From: Lachnospiraceae bacterium
GTDB taxonomy: Bacteria > Bacillota > Clostridia > Lachnospirales > Lachnospiraceae
DNA: 64,000 bases
NCBI GenBank assembly: GCA_900770345.1
Contig: CAAGKF010000371.1
Coordinates: 3,370-67,369, forward strand
Reading direction: 5' to 3'
How positions within the stretch are numbered: the first letter of the stretch is position 1; each line of letters opens with the position of its first letter. The notes beneath the pieces were generated by a model, which saw only the letters and a list, made by a program, of their open reading frames with translations, made no database searches and was not told the DNA's origin. The position numbers and the translations under genes are program-made. Below, one piece after another: positions 43,935 to 53,407 of the stretch.

Positions 43935-44156
43935 TCATTCTTCCTCGTCAAAGTCGGGAATCAGGTCCAGCGCCGCATACGCTGTATCGCTGATCTTGGA
44001 GAGCTTCTCCAGAACGGAATCCGTCATGGCCAGCAGCTCAGGCTGGTCGCTTTCAATATACCGGCGCATCGTGCGCAATTCCTGTATCAACCCCTCCCGG
44101 GTGCCGGTGTCATAGATGCACATGAGGTTCATTTCATCCACAGTAAATTGATTCAT
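43935..44156 (-). CDS. TTRAP-family (transposon-transfer assisting) protein
   Basis: 73 residues from the ATG at 44154-44156, overlapping the upstream TGA as TGATG. The sequence NQFTVDEMNLMCIYDTGTRE followed by TMRRYIESDQPELLAMTDSV and a terminal DLIPDFDEEE matches the TTRAP family, named for a proposed role in conjugative transposon transfer. Translationally coupled to the ArdC/YodL gene. Confidence 0.8.
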   Translation of the reverse strand: MNQFTVDEMNLMCIYDTGTREGLIQELRTMRRYIESDQPELLAMTDSVLEKLSKISDTAYAALDLIPDFDEEE

Positions 44157-46171
44157 CACAAATCCCTTTCCGCGTTGTCACGCACAAGATTGGTTGCTGC
44201 TGGCAGGGGTGCGCGAAGCCGGGCAATCACAGAGGGCCGCTTTTCCGGTGCTTTCCCAGGTGCCCGCTGCTCCTGCTTCTTTTCCCGGTGAACTGCCTCC
44301 GAGAGTTCCAGCAGAGAGATCGGGGTCCCGCTTTTTGCCTGTTGCTCCAGCTCATCAACGGTTGGTTGCCTGGGCCCATTGTTAATCACGCCGTCAATCA
44401 TACCGTAATCATCTTCCAACTGCATCTCCGCATTTTTCAGATAATTGTCCGGCCGGAGAAATCCGGGCAGTTCCGTATAGCCCACGCTGTCCACATAATG
44501 ACAGGATACCACGCCGTTTTGCCTGATGGCAACGATGTCGCTGACGGAAAGGCTGTGCCCCCGAAAATCCTCCGGGTGATCTGTATTGAAAGTCCGATAC
44601 AGGCTCTCCAACTTCTCCATGGTACATTCGCCTTGAGGAAGCTCACCGGTGTAGACCAGATCATAGTCTGTTCTTACCGGCGTAATCCCATGCCGCCGCA
44701 GATAATCAGAGTTTTCAAAACGGTAATCAGCCCGTTCTTCTCCGCCTTTCAGCTGGTAAATGGCGAAGCTATCCACGGGGCTTTCCAGAAAGGCCCGTTC
44801 CTGTTTCTGCTGAACCAGGGAGGCGTCCATTGCAGGTATGGTATCTCTGACGGCATCCCAGTCCTCACGAGTAATTCCGAAAATGCCGGTGTGCATCTCA
44901 ATGTCCTCCGGCTCAAAAGCCATCGCTTCCGCGTTATTCTCATAGAGCATATACACAGTGACATCACGCTCCATCAGTTCCAAAGCACGTTCTCTGGAAA
45001 GCGGAAGCATATCCCCATCAGTATATCCGAACGCATTCATTGCGGCTATGGACATGGTGGGGTCAGGGGGTGGAGACATTTCGGGTACTGTTTCAGGAGC
45101 GGCTTCTTCCACGATCCGCTCCACAACCGGAGTTACCGGCTGCTCATCATCTTCTGACGGAGATTCCCCCTGTTCCTGCAAAGTGTGCGTTTCCGTTTTT
45201 TCGGAAAGGTCAATCCCTCGCTCTTTGCAAATTTCGGAAAAATGGGTTTCCACATCCGTGATAATGCTGTCCGCTGCCCGGCTGATGGTATCCAGACTTG
45301 CCCGGAACTCCGGCAGCTTCTTATCTTTTGACCAGGAAGCAATGTAGCCGAAGCTGTTTGCTCCCGTATCAATCCCGAAAAAAGCACAGACCGCGCAGGA
45401 AATACTCTCCGCCTCCACCTCCTCGGTGTTGCGATCTTTGTGCTTTGGGAGTTCGGTTCCGGCTTCTTCCGCGGCCTGTGCCTGCTGGACCCCATAGTTG
45501 TGGAGCTTGGCATGACCAATTTCATGAATTACAGCGCTGACTGTCTGTATTTGGCTCATACCCTCCCGGTACACGATTTCCTGATCGGTACGGCTGAAAT
45601 AGCCGTCAGTATCCGCATCCATTTCACCGGCACGGATAGGGACCGGCGACGAACGGCGCAGAGCCTCCATAAACATCTCATAGTGTTCTACATCGCCGGT
45701 CAGTGTGGCAACGGGGTTGGCCACCCGTTCCGGCAGAGGCTTGCCCTCCGTCTGCGCAACATCAAAAACTGTGGTGGGGCGGAACATGGGGATTCGGATT
45801 TCCTTCTCCTCCATAATAACATCGCCGTTTTCATCCAGCATGGGCTTCTGCGTATTGGGGTCCAGCTTTTCTTCCTCGATTTTCTTCTTATAGGGCGTGG
45901 GGGCGATGATGGTAATGCCTTTTTCGCCTCGCATCACATGACGGCCAAACTGGTTCTGCCATTTATTGTACCCGGCCACCAATGTTGCATCAGGCCGCTG
46001 CATCAGAATCAGCATGACATTATTTACGCTGTAACGGTGAAAGCGGCCCATCGTGCGAAGATAGGCTTCATATTTCTGCACATTGCCGGACTGAAACATC
46101 TCCTGGATACCGGCTTCAATGCGGTCAGTGATCTCCTTCAATCGCTCTTTGTTGCTCTGTTTTTCTGCCAT
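44156..46171 (-). CDS. ArdC-like antirestriction/metallopeptidase protein with YodL and DUF4316 parts
   Basis: 671 residues. Residues 1-100 are the ArdC single-strand DNA-binding start (FQSGNVQKYEAYLRTMGRFH, NNVMLILMQRPDATLVAGYN). Near 217 is a zinc-metallopeptidase motif, AVIHEIGHAKLHNYG. Residues about 470-590 are YodL-like (SFAIYQLKGGEERADYRFEN, YDLVYTGELPQGE, SDIVAIRQNG). The end (YLKNAEMQLEDDYGMIDGVI, then KRPSVIARLRAPLPAA) is DUF4316-like. ArdC proteins protect transferred DNA from host restriction. The same RLRAPLPA tail phrase ends the giant protein, hinting at a shared partner. RBS GAAAGGAGC. Confidence 0.85.
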   Translation of the reverse strand: MAEKQSNKERLKEITDRIEAGIQEMFQSGNVQKYEAYLRTMGRFHRYSVNNVMLILMQRPDATLVAGYNKWQNQFGRHVMRGEKGITIIAPTPYKKKIEEEKLDPNTQKPMLDENGDVIMEEKEIRIPMFRPTTVFDVAQTEGKPLPERVANPVATLTGDVEHYEMFMEALRRSSPVPIRAGEMDADTDGYFSRTDQEIVYREGMSQIQTVSAVIHEIGHAKLHNYGVQQAQAAEEAGTELPKHKDRNTEEVEAESISCAVCAFFGIDTGANSFGYIASWSKDKKLPEFRASLDTISRAADSIITDVETHFSEICKERGIDLSEKTETHTLQEQGESPSEDDEQPVTPVVERIVEEAAPETVPEMSPPPDPTMSIAAMNAFGYTDGDMLPLSRERALELMERDVTVYMLYENNAEAMAFEPEDIEMHTGIFGITREDWDAVRDTIPAMDASLVQQKQERAFLESPVDSFAIYQLKGGEERADYRFENSDYLRRHGITPVRTDYDLVYTGELPQGECTMEKLESLYRTFNTDHPEDFRGHSLSVSDIVAIRQNGVVSCHYVDSVGYTELPGFLRPDNYLKNAEMQLEDDYGMIDGVINNGPRQPTVDELEQQAKSGTPISLLELSEAVHREKKQEQRAPGKAPEKRPSVIARLRAPLPAATNLVRDNAERDL

Positions 46172-46210
46172 AAGCTGCTCCTTTCTCTGGAGCTATACTC
46201 CAGAAAATAA

Positions 46211-46249
46211 GGCTCCCGCATAGGGTGGTTTCATACCCCTGCGGGAGCC
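46211..46249 (-). terminator. GC-rich hairpin, probable terminator or processing site
   Basis: GGCTCCCGCA (46211-46220) and TGCGGGAGCC (46240-46249), inner AGGGT/ACCC pairing; the minus strand continues TTATTTTC. Located between the hypothetical gene at 46255 and the ArdC/YodL gene. Confidence 0.6.
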
Positions 46250-46254
46250 GGTTC

Positions 46255-46557
46255 TCATTCGGATTTGGAGGATTTACTCCTTGCAGGAGGGGTATAGCCG
46301 CCCTCCCTGGCCCGCTGACTGGCCGCTCTGCGCCGGGCGTCACTGAACGGCTCCCGTACACTAACACAGGCTTTGGGGACAACGTAACTCACCGCCCCGG
46401 CGTGTTCCTTCCTGTCCGGGTATATCTGCTCTGGATATTTCTCATGCAGCTTTTTCAGCTTGGCGATCAGCTTCGGATCATGGGTGTAAACGCTGGCTGT
46501 TGCCTCCCCTTGATTATATAGAAGGATCGTCTCCATCTCGTAAGGCGTCAGAGACAT
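46255..46557 (-). CDS. Conserved ICE hypothetical protein
   Basis: 100 residues. SLTPYEMETILLYNQGEATA and SVYTHDPKLIAKLKKLHEKY, then VSYVVPKACVSVREPFSDAR and a basic, Ser-rich tail. Proteins with this opening are found beside topoisomerase III in clostridial conjugative transposons; function unknown. The ATG overlaps the topoisomerase stop as TGATG. Confidence 0.7.
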   Translation of the reverse strand: MSLTPYEMETILLYNQGEATASVYTHDPKLIAKLKKLHEKYPEQIYPDRKEHAGAVSYVVPKACVSVREPFSDARRRAASQRAREGGYTPPARSKSSKSE

Positions 46558-48605
46558 CAGGACGCCTCCCTGCCGAAATCAAAGCGATAAACTGTACGCT
46601 CCCCGTTGTCATCCAGCAGAAGATTGGCATCAAAGGTTTTGCCTGTCTTTTCAGAGTAAATATTTTTGATGTAGGTCCTGCCGCCTTTCAGAAGCTCCTC
46701 AGCGTTTTTCCGGGTCAGATTGATCCGCTTGGCGCTGAGAAACTTATTGTCCCGCCAGAGGCCAAAACGACATTCGTTGGATTCACAGAAATAGCCCTTG
46801 CGGGATTCCGTCACATCGCTGCCGCAGCGCGGACATTTTCCAATGACCTCCCGGCCGGAGGGGAACAGAACTTCCGCGCCACGGATGACCCGGTAATTCT
46901 TCGTCAGATTCTGAAGCATTTCGGTGATTTCCTCCAGAAAAACGTCCGGCTCCAGGGTGCCGTATTCGATCTGTTTCAGTTTGTGTTCCCATTCTGCCGT
47001 CAGGAGGGGCGACTGCAGCTGCTCCGGCAGGACGGTAATCAGGGAGATGCCTGGCTGGGTGGGCACCAGACTGACCGTTTTCCGATTCTGTCTGCGTTCC
47101 GCGAAACCAGCCTCCACCAGCTTTTCGATCATCGCCGCCCGGGTAGCCGGGGTGCCGATGCCCTTGCGCTCGGCATCCTCCTTGGCATCCGTTACGCCTG
47201 CGGTTTCCATAGCGTGAAGCAGCGTATCCTCTGTATAGGCAGCGGGTGCTTTTGTTTTCCCTTCAACGATACTGGAAATGGCGTTTTCAAGAGTCTGTCC
47301 TTCCATCAGCGCGGGGAGGGCCTGCTCCGGCTTTGCGTCCAGATATGCTTTCCAGCCCAAATCCTGGACCATTTTCCCTTTGGCAGTAAACGTGGTTCCT
47401 CCGCAATCCAGTGTGACCACCGTTTCGGTGAAACGGTATGCGCCGCTGACCGCAATCAGCACCTGACGGGCCACCAGCTTCAGAATCTCCCGTTCTCCTA
47501 TGGTCAGATCGCAAAGATCAGTTTCCCCGGCTTTCAGGGTGGGGATGACGGCGTGGTGGTCAGTCACCTTTTTACTGTCACAGACTTGGCCGAAATGGAT
47601 AGAGGCAGGTGCGTCCATTCCGCAGATACCGGCAGAACAGGCAGCGACCTGCCTGACAGAGCCGGACATATCATCCGTGAGGAAGCGGCTGTCGGTACGG
47701 GGGTACGTCACCAGCTTTTTCTCATACAGGGACTGAAGATAGTCCAGCGTCTGCTGGGCGGTATATCCGAGCGTTCGGTTGGCCTCCCTCTGGAGGGTAG
47801 TCAAATCATAGAGGGCCGGTGCTTTTTCACTTTTTTCTTTTGCCTCCACGCCGATTACCCGGGCGGGAGCATTGGCGCAGGCGGCACAAATCCTTTCTGC
47901 CTCGGACTTTTCCCGGAACTTCTCGCTGACGGCGGAAAATGCCGGCAGCGTCAGATTAACGGTATAAAATGGTTCCGGCCTAAAAGCGGAAATCTCCGCA
48001 TCCCGCTGAACCAGCAGTGCCAACGTGGGAGAGACGACCCGGCCCACATTAAGCGTCCGGTGATACAGCACAGAAAAAAGCCTGGTTGCATTGATGCCCA
48101 CCAGCCAGTCAGCCTTGGCACGGCAGAGCGCGGCGGCATACAGCCTGTCATACTCAGCGCCGGGGCGCAGATTGCGGAACCCATCCCGGATTGCTTCGTC
48201 CTCCATGGAGGACAGCCATAACCGTTTCATAGACTTTTTGCAGCCAGCCTGTTCGTACACATAACGGAAGATCAGTTCACCCTCCCGTCCGGCATCACAG
48301 CCGTTGATTACCTCAGATATATCCTCCCGGCGCATCAGCTCTTTGAGAAGATCGAACTGCTTTTTCTTGCTGTGGGTGATTTTCACGATCCAGGGATTGG
48401 GAACAATGGGCAGGTCCTCGCAGCGCCATTTGGCGTATTTTTCATCATAGGCTTCGGCGCTGGCCAGCTCCGCCAGATGGCCGAAGCACCAGGAGACGAT
48501 ATAACCATTTCCCTCCAGGAAACCCTCCATTCGCTTTTTTGCACCCAACACAGAGGCATATGCCATTCCAACGGAGGGCTTTTCTGCAATCACAAGTTTC
48601 ATCAT
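46557..48605 (-). CDS. topB: DNA topoisomerase III (type IA)
   Basis: 682 residues. Toprim domain KLVIAEKPSVGMAYASVLGA and NGCDAGREGELIFRYVYEQA; active-site region KKLVTYPRTDSRFLTDDMSG (Tyr near residue 300); GIGTPATRAAMIEKLVEAGF; C-terminal zinc finger KCPRCGSDVTESRKGYFCES. ICE-borne TopB helps resolve or unwind DNA during transfer and replication of the circular form. Normal length; start ATG with AGGAGGAAAAAG before it. Confidence 0.95.
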   Translation of the reverse strand: MMKLVIAEKPSVGMAYASVLGAKKRMEGFLEGNGYIVSWCFGHLAELASAEAYDEKYAKWRCEDLPIVPNPWIVKITHSKKKQFDLLKELMRREDISEVINGCDAGREGELIFRYVYEQAGCKKSMKRLWLSSMEDEAIRDGFRNLRPGAEYDRLYAAALCRAKADWLVGINATRLFSVLYHRTLNVGRVVSPTLALLVQRDAEISAFRPEPFYTVNLTLPAFSAVSEKFREKSEAERICAACANAPARVIGVEAKEKSEKAPALYDLTTLQREANRTLGYTAQQTLDYLQSLYEKKLVTYPRTDSRFLTDDMSGSVRQVAACSAGICGMDAPASIHFGQVCDSKKVTDHHAVIPTLKAGETDLCDLTIGEREILKLVARQVLIAVSGAYRFTETVVTLDCGGTTFTAKGKMVQDLGWKAYLDAKPEQALPALMEGQTLENAISSIVEGKTKAPAAYTEDTLLHAMETAGVTDAKEDAERKGIGTPATRAAMIEKLVEAGFAERRQNRKTVSLVPTQPGISLITVLPEQLQSPLLTAEWEHKLKQIEYGTLEPDVFLEEITEMLQNLTKNYRVIRGAEVLFPSGREVIGKCPRCGSDVTESRKGYFCESNECRFGLWRDNKFLSAKRINLTRKNAEELLKGGRTYIKNIYSEKTGKTFDANLLLDDNGERTVYRFDFGREAS

Positions 48606-48629
48606 TTCTTTTTCCTCCTAATGGGAGAC

Positions 48630-48668
48630 AGCAAAAGGCAGCCTCGCACAAACGAGACTGCCTTGCTG
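48630..48668 (-). terminator. Terminator after the toxin-antitoxin pair
   Basis: AAGGCAG-C-CTCG and CGAG-A-CTGCCTT pair around the loop CACAAA, with AGCA/TGCT extending the base. The minus strand continues CTTTTGC. It separates the toxin gene from topB. Confidence 0.6.
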
Positions 48669-48684
48669 CTCCTATTATTTTTTG

Positions 48685-48996
48685 TCAGATCAGTTTCTCA
48701 TAATCCCGGGAACCGTAGAAAAAGCGCAGAATATATACCGTGTGTTCTGACTCTGCCACCCGATACACCATGACATAATGCTTAATCACAGCACGCCGGT
48801 AGCCCAGATCCCGCAACCTGGGATTGCGGCAGCGTTCAAACATCAGCGGCATGGACATCAGATCCTCATAACACGCATCCACAGCATCCAGAAATGCGGA
48901 GGCGGCGGTTGGGTTGCCAAGCTCTCCGGAAATATATTCGACGATGGTATCCAAATCCTGTACCGCAAGATCGGTGACTGAGATTTTATAGCCCAT
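48685..48996 (-). CDS. ParE/RelE-family toxin
   Basis: 103 residues. GYKISVTDLAVQDLDTIVEY, ASAFLDAVDACYEDLMSMPL, and the C-terminal YRVAESEHTVYILRFFYGSR show the RelE/ParE fold. The start lies 11 bases inside the antitoxin gene. ParE toxins poison gyrase, RelE toxins cut mRNA; the sequence (long two-helix start) leans to ParE. With the antitoxin it should stabilise the ICE by killing cells that lose it. Confidence 0.88.
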   Translation of the reverse strand: MGYKISVTDLAVQDLDTIVEYISGELGNPTAASAFLDAVDACYEDLMSMPLMFERCRNPRLRDLGYRRAVIKHYVMVYRVAESEHTVYILRFFYGSRDYEKLI

Positions 48997-49246
48997 GCTT
49001 CTGCCTCAACTCTCTCAGAGAAGCCCGGGCATCCGTTACTTTTCCTGCCTGGACTTCATCCTCTGCGGCAGCCAGTCTGTCATAGACATCCAGCATCATC
49101 ATTCTTTCCTCATAGGCTTTCATACTCATGAGAACCATATCGCCATAGCCGTTCTTGGTAATATAGATTGGTTCCTTTGACTCACTGCACATCTGCGAGA
49201 TGGCAGCGGTATCTTTCAGATCTCGGATGGGGATGATACGCGGCAT
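48986..49246 (-). CDS. Phd/YefM-family antitoxin
   Basis: 86 residues. MPRIIPIRDLKDTAAISQMC, ESKEPIYITKNGYGDMVLMS and MKAYEERMMMLDVYDRLAAA are typical Phd/YefM features: an N-terminal DNA-binding part and a C-terminal helix that blocks the toxin. Precedes the toxin gene, as usual, and has its own strong promoter with AT-rich repeats where it probably represses itself. RBS GAAAGGAGCTGG. Confidence 0.9.
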   Translation of the reverse strand: MPRIIPIRDLKDTAAISQMCSESKEPIYITKNGYGDMVLMSMKAYEERMMMLDVYDRLAAAEDEVQAGKVTDARASLRELRQKHGL

Positions 49247-49272
49247 AGATAACCAGCTCCTTTCGTGACATT

Positions 49273-49301
49273 ATTATACCACGATTATCCCACATAGGCA
49301 A
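49273..49301 (-). promoter_or_regulatory. Toxin-antitoxin promoter
   Basis: TTGCCT (49296-49301) and a perfect TATAAT (49273-49278) separated by 17 bp on the minus strand. GGGATAAT and GGTATAAT repeat over the -10, a likely binding site for the antitoxin. Confidence 0.75.
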
Positions 49302-49337
49302 GGGATTTATGCCGGGCTTCCGAAAAATTCACAAAAT

Positions 49338-49715
49338 TCAGTCCGTGACAGGCCATCCCTTGGAATGCAGAAATTCCTTGCGCAAAACATTATTGGCGCA
49401 GCTGGAAATGGCTTTGCCGATTACTTCCCAATGGTCCTTGCTCAGCTTGTATTCGCCGTACCAGGTAAACTCTGAATAGATATCCGCTACCGGATGCTCC
49501 AGGCGAAGCAGAGCCTCCACCTGATCGTCAAATAACGGTACTCTGGGCAGCACACGGAGAATGTGTTCCCGGGCGATGTATTCAAAGGAACGGGATGAAG
49601 CGCAGCCGGATTTCTGCATCAGGGCATTGCGGTATTGCTGCTGCTCCGCTTTCATCTTTGCTAGCAGGCGCTCCCGGCTCGTCAGTCCAGGATTATTCTT
49701 CGGTTGCGGCTGCAT
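49338..49715 (-). CDS. DUF3848-like ICE protein
   Basis: About 125 residues if started at the ATG at 49713-49715, inside the end of the CD1107 gene and 12 bases after GGAGG; nearby ATGs are alternatives. RNALMQKSGCASSRSFEYIA, REHILRVLPRVPLFDDQVEA and LLRLEHPVADIYSEFTWYGE resemble the DUF3848 part of the protein at 33067-34161 (YTVREDIL, PTPLEDVYAEF). Function unknown. The presence of two related copies on one element suggests duplication. Confidence 0.65.
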   Translation of the reverse strand: MQPQPKNNPGLTSRERLLAKMKAEQQQYRNALMQKSGCASSRSFEYIAREHILRVLPRVPLFDDQVEALLRLEHPVADIYSEFTWYGEYKLSKDHWEVIGKAISSCANNVLRKEFLHSKGWPVTD

Positions 49716-51339
49716 ATTCTTCATCATCCTCCACTTCATACTCAGCATCGTCCTCATCCTCTGCATCGCCAAAGTCATAATCGTCCAGATCGGTGGGACC
49801 CTTGGTGTCTGCCTTGGGTTTTCGGAATTTGAGCCAGTACACTGCACCACCGCCGCCAATGGCAACGAACAGCAGAATCAGAAGCACAGCGCTGCTGCCG
49901 GACTTTTCCTCCGTATCCTGATCCGCATCAGCCTCCGGCTCTGCGGTCGGCTCCGGCTTCGGTTCCGACTCTGCAATCTTTTCCTTGCCGGTACACTCAC
50001 TTAAATTGTTTTTGCAGATCTCACATTGGGTATTGACTGCGCCGGCCTCACACTTGTCTGAACAGGTACAGGTAGGTGCTTCGGATTCCCCATCAATCAG
50101 CGCCAGCAGATCAGCTTCATCCACCATATTTAGAAAATAGGTTTCATACTGGTCGCCCTCTTCATCCAGAGGCTTATCATAGTCAATGACAAGATAGAAG
50201 GTTTCGCCGTTTCTTGTTTCCACAGTGATAAACTGCTTGTTGGAATACTTGTCATAGAGCAGATCACGGGTGACGGCAATGCCGTTCTGCGTAAAGCCTG
50301 CCCCTTCCTCAATGGAAACCGGCGGCTGTTCCTCTGATTCCCTGCCATCCTCCGATGCAGTAGAAGTAGGCTTCTGTGAAGCGGCAGAATTTGTGGAACC
50401 GACGCTGCCGGAAGGATTTTGGACGATACTGTTTCCACCGGAGGTCTGATTTCCGTTTTCCGGGTTCTCAATCTGAATGATGATTTCCTGGGGTTCGGCA
50501 GCTGCCGCAGGCGGTTCCTCCACCGGCTCCTGATAAAACGGATTTGCAATACGGACGATTTTGGAGCTGTTTCCCAGAGCATCCTCCGAATAAATTTGAA
50601 ATTGCGTATCGCAGGTGTTTGTATCAATCCGCAGATCAAGTGTGCCATACTCCAATGTGGTGTAAAGGGCATCATTCACATAAATGCCGGCAACGCCGGT
50701 ACACAGGTCATACGTTTCCACATGGAGAAGATTGTCCCTGACACCGGCGGAAATGGCCGGACCATCATAATCAAAGAAGTCCACTTCCAATTCTACCGTG
50801 TGTTCCTCACCGTTCGGGTCTGTAATGAAAAAGTACACGATACCGTTATCGGATACCGTGTACTTTGCAAAATCATTTTCCAGGAACTGCTCTGTCAAAT
50901 CCTCGCGGGATTCCGTCTCCTCAAGGGTCAGCGCTGCTTCAACCTTCTCCCATCCGGATTCATAGACATCACGGACATATACGGTAAGCTCTACCGGAGC
51001 ATTGTACCACCCCTCCAGGGGATCGGTTTCGATTTCATACACGATCTCCGGCAAGGGTTCTTCCGTGGAGGCTTCCGTCGTATCTTCCGGCTCCGGTGTG
51101 GTCTCGGGGACTTCCTCCGTATTTCCCGGTTCACCCGTGTCGCCGGGTACCTCCTCCTGTGGAAGATTCTCCGGGTTCGACACATCCACAGCCGGTGTTT
51201 CCGTATCCACCTCCGTAGTGCCTTCCGCCGCATAGCCCATGCCCATCATGGTCATGCAGAACATCGCCAAACAAAGCACCAGGGCAAGGGTGCGCATCAG
51301 TTTTCTGCCCACTCGTTTATTCTTCCTCAGAGCCATCAT
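49693..51339 (-). CDS. CD1107-family surface protein (DUF4366)
   Basis: 548 residues from the ATG at 51337-51339 (AAAGGAGGACAACA before it). Signal peptide: basic start, then RTLALVLCLAMFCMTMMGMG and AYAAEG-like cleavage. A long acidic, Thr/Pro/Glu linker follows (EEVPGDTGEPGNTEEVPETT). Folded part about 105-420, including a four-Cys cluster (CTCSDKCEAG, CEICKNN). One C-terminal membrane helix (AVLLILLFVAIGGGGAVYWL) and an acidic cytoplasmic tail. Typical of CD1107 mobile-element proteins encoded beside CD1108; probably part of the outer transfer apparatus or a mating surface factor. Confidence 0.85.
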   Translation of the reverse strand: MMALRKNKRVGRKLMRTLALVLCLAMFCMTMMGMGYAAEGTTEVDTETPAVDVSNPENLPQEEVPGDTGEPGNTEEVPETTPEPEDTTEASTEEPLPEIVYEIETDPLEGWYNAPVELTVYVRDVYESGWEKVEAALTLEETESREDLTEQFLENDFAKYTVSDNGIVYFFITDPNGEEHTVELEVDFFDYDGPAISAGVRDNLLHVETYDLCTGVAGIYVNDALYTTLEYGTLDLRIDTNTCDTQFQIYSEDALGNSSKIVRIANPFYQEPVEEPPAAAAEPQEIIIQIENPENGNQTSGGNSIVQNPSGSVGSTNSAASQKPTSTASEDGRESEEQPPVSIEEGAGFTQNGIAVTRDLLYDKYSNKQFITVETRNGETFYLVIDYDKPLDEEGDQYETYFLNMVDEADLLALIDGESEAPTCTCSDKCEAGAVNTQCEICKNNLSECTGKEKIAESEPKPEPTAEPEADADQDTEEKSGSSAVLLILLFVAIGGGGAVYWLKFRKPKADTKGPTDLDDYDFGDAEDEDDAEYEVEDDEEYAAATEE

Positions 51340-51580
51340 TGTTGTCCTCCTTTGTCTCATTCTCACCAGTCAATACCGGCAAGGGATTCTTTTTCATGTC
51401 CTTAATGAACCGTGCCAACATCTCCGGTGTAATGCCGCAGCTGCGGACCATGCCGATAATATCGAGATTCTCCAACTCCTCCACGGTGCTGTCAATCTCC
51501 CGGTTCCGGGCCTGCAACGCGGAAATTTTGGCATCATTTTTTGCCCGTTCCGCTTTCAGCTTCTGAATTTTCGGGTTCAT
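51317..51580 (-). CDS. DUF4315-family protein
   Basis: 87 residues from the second ATG (51578-51580), which is seven bases after GAGGAGG; the first ATG is too close to the site. KIQKLKAERAKNDAKISALQ followed by ARNREIDSTVEELENLDIIG is a coiled coil, then MVRSCGITPEMLARFIKDMK. The end overlaps the CD1107 start by 23 bases. The family occurs only in this transfer cluster; probable structural or chaperone role. Confidence 0.85.
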   Translation of the reverse strand: MNPKIQKLKAERAKNDAKISALQARNREIDSTVEELENLDIIGMVRSCGITPEMLARFIKDMKKNPLPVLTGENETKEDNNDGSEEE

Positions 51581-51592
51581 GTTCATTCCTCC

Positions 51593-53374
51593 TCATGGAT
51601 TTGGCAGCCGTCCATAGGCCAAAAAGTGCTGCTGCCAGTAGCTTGTTTCAATGCTGGTGTATTGAATGGGGTCGCCGCAGTGCAGCATTTTTCCGTTGCC
51701 GACATAAATGCCAACATGGGAGGCTCCATCCGTGTCATAGGTTCCCTGAAAGAAAATCAGGTCGCCGGGTTTTGCGTTGGCCGGAGAAACGCGGGTACAG
51801 ATTCCCAGCAATCCGGATGCCCCCAGTCTGCCAACATTCCAGCCCACACCGCAGTTGTTGATGACCCAGCTTACAAAGCCGGAACAGTCAAAACTGGTAC
51901 TTGGGGAGCTGCCGCCCCAAACATACGGATACCCGAGATACTTCTCCGCTTCGGCAATCATCGCGGCAAACTGTTCATCCTCCAGTGCCTCCGGCGGAAT
52001 TTCGTATTTCTCATATTCGGTATCATAATACTTGCTGACATAATCCGAACCGGCAAACAGATCGGGCCGGTTGCCCAGCGTGGCCATGTACATGGCGTAC
52101 ATGGAAAGCTGATCCTCTCCCATAATGTAGACCGGCACATGACTCAGATTGAAGTTTTCCAGGGTCACGGTGCAGATGTAGTAGTTATAAGGAACCTCCA
52201 CGTCATACTCATATTCCTCCAGAATCAAATCCCCATATTCATCATACAGGTATTCTCCGGTATCCGGGTCCCGGGCGTATCTCAGCCCTGTTCTGGTTTC
52301 GGATCGGTATCTGACTTCCACCTCGACATTTTCGTTCAGGATATACTGTTTTTCAAAGAGCATGGCCAAATCGGCCTGCACCTCGTCAATGACCCATTCG
52401 CCACCCCGCAGAGCGGTCAGTATGGAAATCAGCACATAGGGGTCATGTTCAATCGTATCCAGATCGAAGTGGTATTCGTCGTAATCATGCTCCGCCTCGT
52501 AGTTATCCAGCCGTTCCTGCAATTCCGCTTCCATCGCCAGATACTGAGCCTCCGCAGCCAGCATATCCGAGTCTGCACTGGGATAGGTGGACATTCCAAC
52601 CGCGGAAGTTCCGCCCTGGAACATCACGGAGCAGGAGGACGCCATATTCAGCAGCATCGCAAACATCAGCACCAGCGCACCGGCAGTCAAAAAGCCCTTC
52701 TTATGCCGTTTGAAGAACTCTCCTGCCTTTTTGCTTCCCTCGGAAGCCCGCTTTGCGGCATTTGCCGTGACCTCAGAGGCTTTTGCGGTATTATGCACAG
52801 CTGCATCCGCCTTGGCTGCTGCGTACTCCTTTTTTATGGCCCGCTTCTGCTGCCATTTGGAATAAGGATTGCTGAACGCATCCGGGTTTTGGCTTTCCGC
52901 CTGCTTCTGGAGTGCTTGGATATTGGCTTTATCCGCCCTGGCTTCGGCCCGGTCCGCATGGCGGTAGGGCTTCAGCTGATGACTGCGATGGGCAGACTGG
53001 GCCAATCGAACACCGCCCTCGGCGGCTTCCTCCAGCTTGTGACCGCTTTCCACCCCCACATTATCCTCCTCGGACTGCCGTATCTCCCGGTGGACAGCGG
53101 CAAGAACGGTATTGCCGGGAGCATCCCTTACGGCATGGGACAGTTTGGATGGCGGCTTTTTCTGATCCACTTCTTCAAAGCAAAGGCGCGTCGTGATTTT
53201 CCCGGTTTCAGGATCAACGACGCGCTGCTCCTTTTTGACGGTTTTCTTCGGAATTTTGGATTCTGCCTGTTCCAGCCTGTCCATACGTTTTTCTGCCTTA
53301 CGGACCGCCTTTTTTAACTCCGGAGCGGATTGCTCTTCCTCGGTAAACTGCAATCTCGGGGCACGCTTTGCCAT
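51593..53374 (-). CDS. CD1108-family NlpC/P60 peptidoglycan hydrolase
   Basis: 593 residues. A cytoplasmic, Lys/Ala-rich N-terminal part (RKAEKRMDRLEQAESKIPKK), one membrane helix near 225-245 (LTAGALVLMFAMLLNMASSC), then a long extracytoplasmic part. The C-terminal NlpC/P60 domain has the catalytic Cys in TSFDCSGFVSWVINNCGVGW (near 495), the His in GASHVGIYVGNGKMLHCGDP. It should open the cell wall locally for the transfer channel. Typical of VirB1-like functions in Gram-positive conjugation. Confidence 0.9.
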   Translation of the reverse strand: MAKRAPRLQFTEEEQSAPELKKAVRKAEKRMDRLEQAESKIPKKTVKKEQRVVDPETGKITTRLCFEEVDQKKPPSKLSHAVRDAPGNTVLAAVHREIRQSEEDNVGVESGHKLEEAAEGGVRLAQSAHRSHQLKPYRHADRAEARADKANIQALQKQAESQNPDAFSNPYSKWQQKRAIKKEYAAAKADAAVHNTAKASEVTANAAKRASEGSKKAGEFFKRHKKGFLTAGALVLMFAMLLNMASSCSVMFQGGTSAVGMSTYPSADSDMLAAEAQYLAMEAELQERLDNYEAEHDYDEYHFDLDTIEHDPYVLISILTALRGGEWVIDEVQADLAMLFEKQYILNENVEVEVRYRSETRTGLRYARDPDTGEYLYDEYGDLILEEYEYDVEVPYNYYICTVTLENFNLSHVPVYIMGEDQLSMYAMYMATLGNRPDLFAGSDYVSKYYDTEYEKYEIPPEALEDEQFAAMIAEAEKYLGYPYVWGGSSPSTSFDCSGFVSWVINNCGVGWNVGRLGASGLLGICTRVSPANAKPGDLIFFQGTYDTDGASHVGIYVGNGKMLHCGDPIQYTSIETSYWQQHFLAYGRLPNP

Positions 53375-53407
53375 GGCCTGACACCTCCTTTCCCGGAACA
53401 GGCAGCT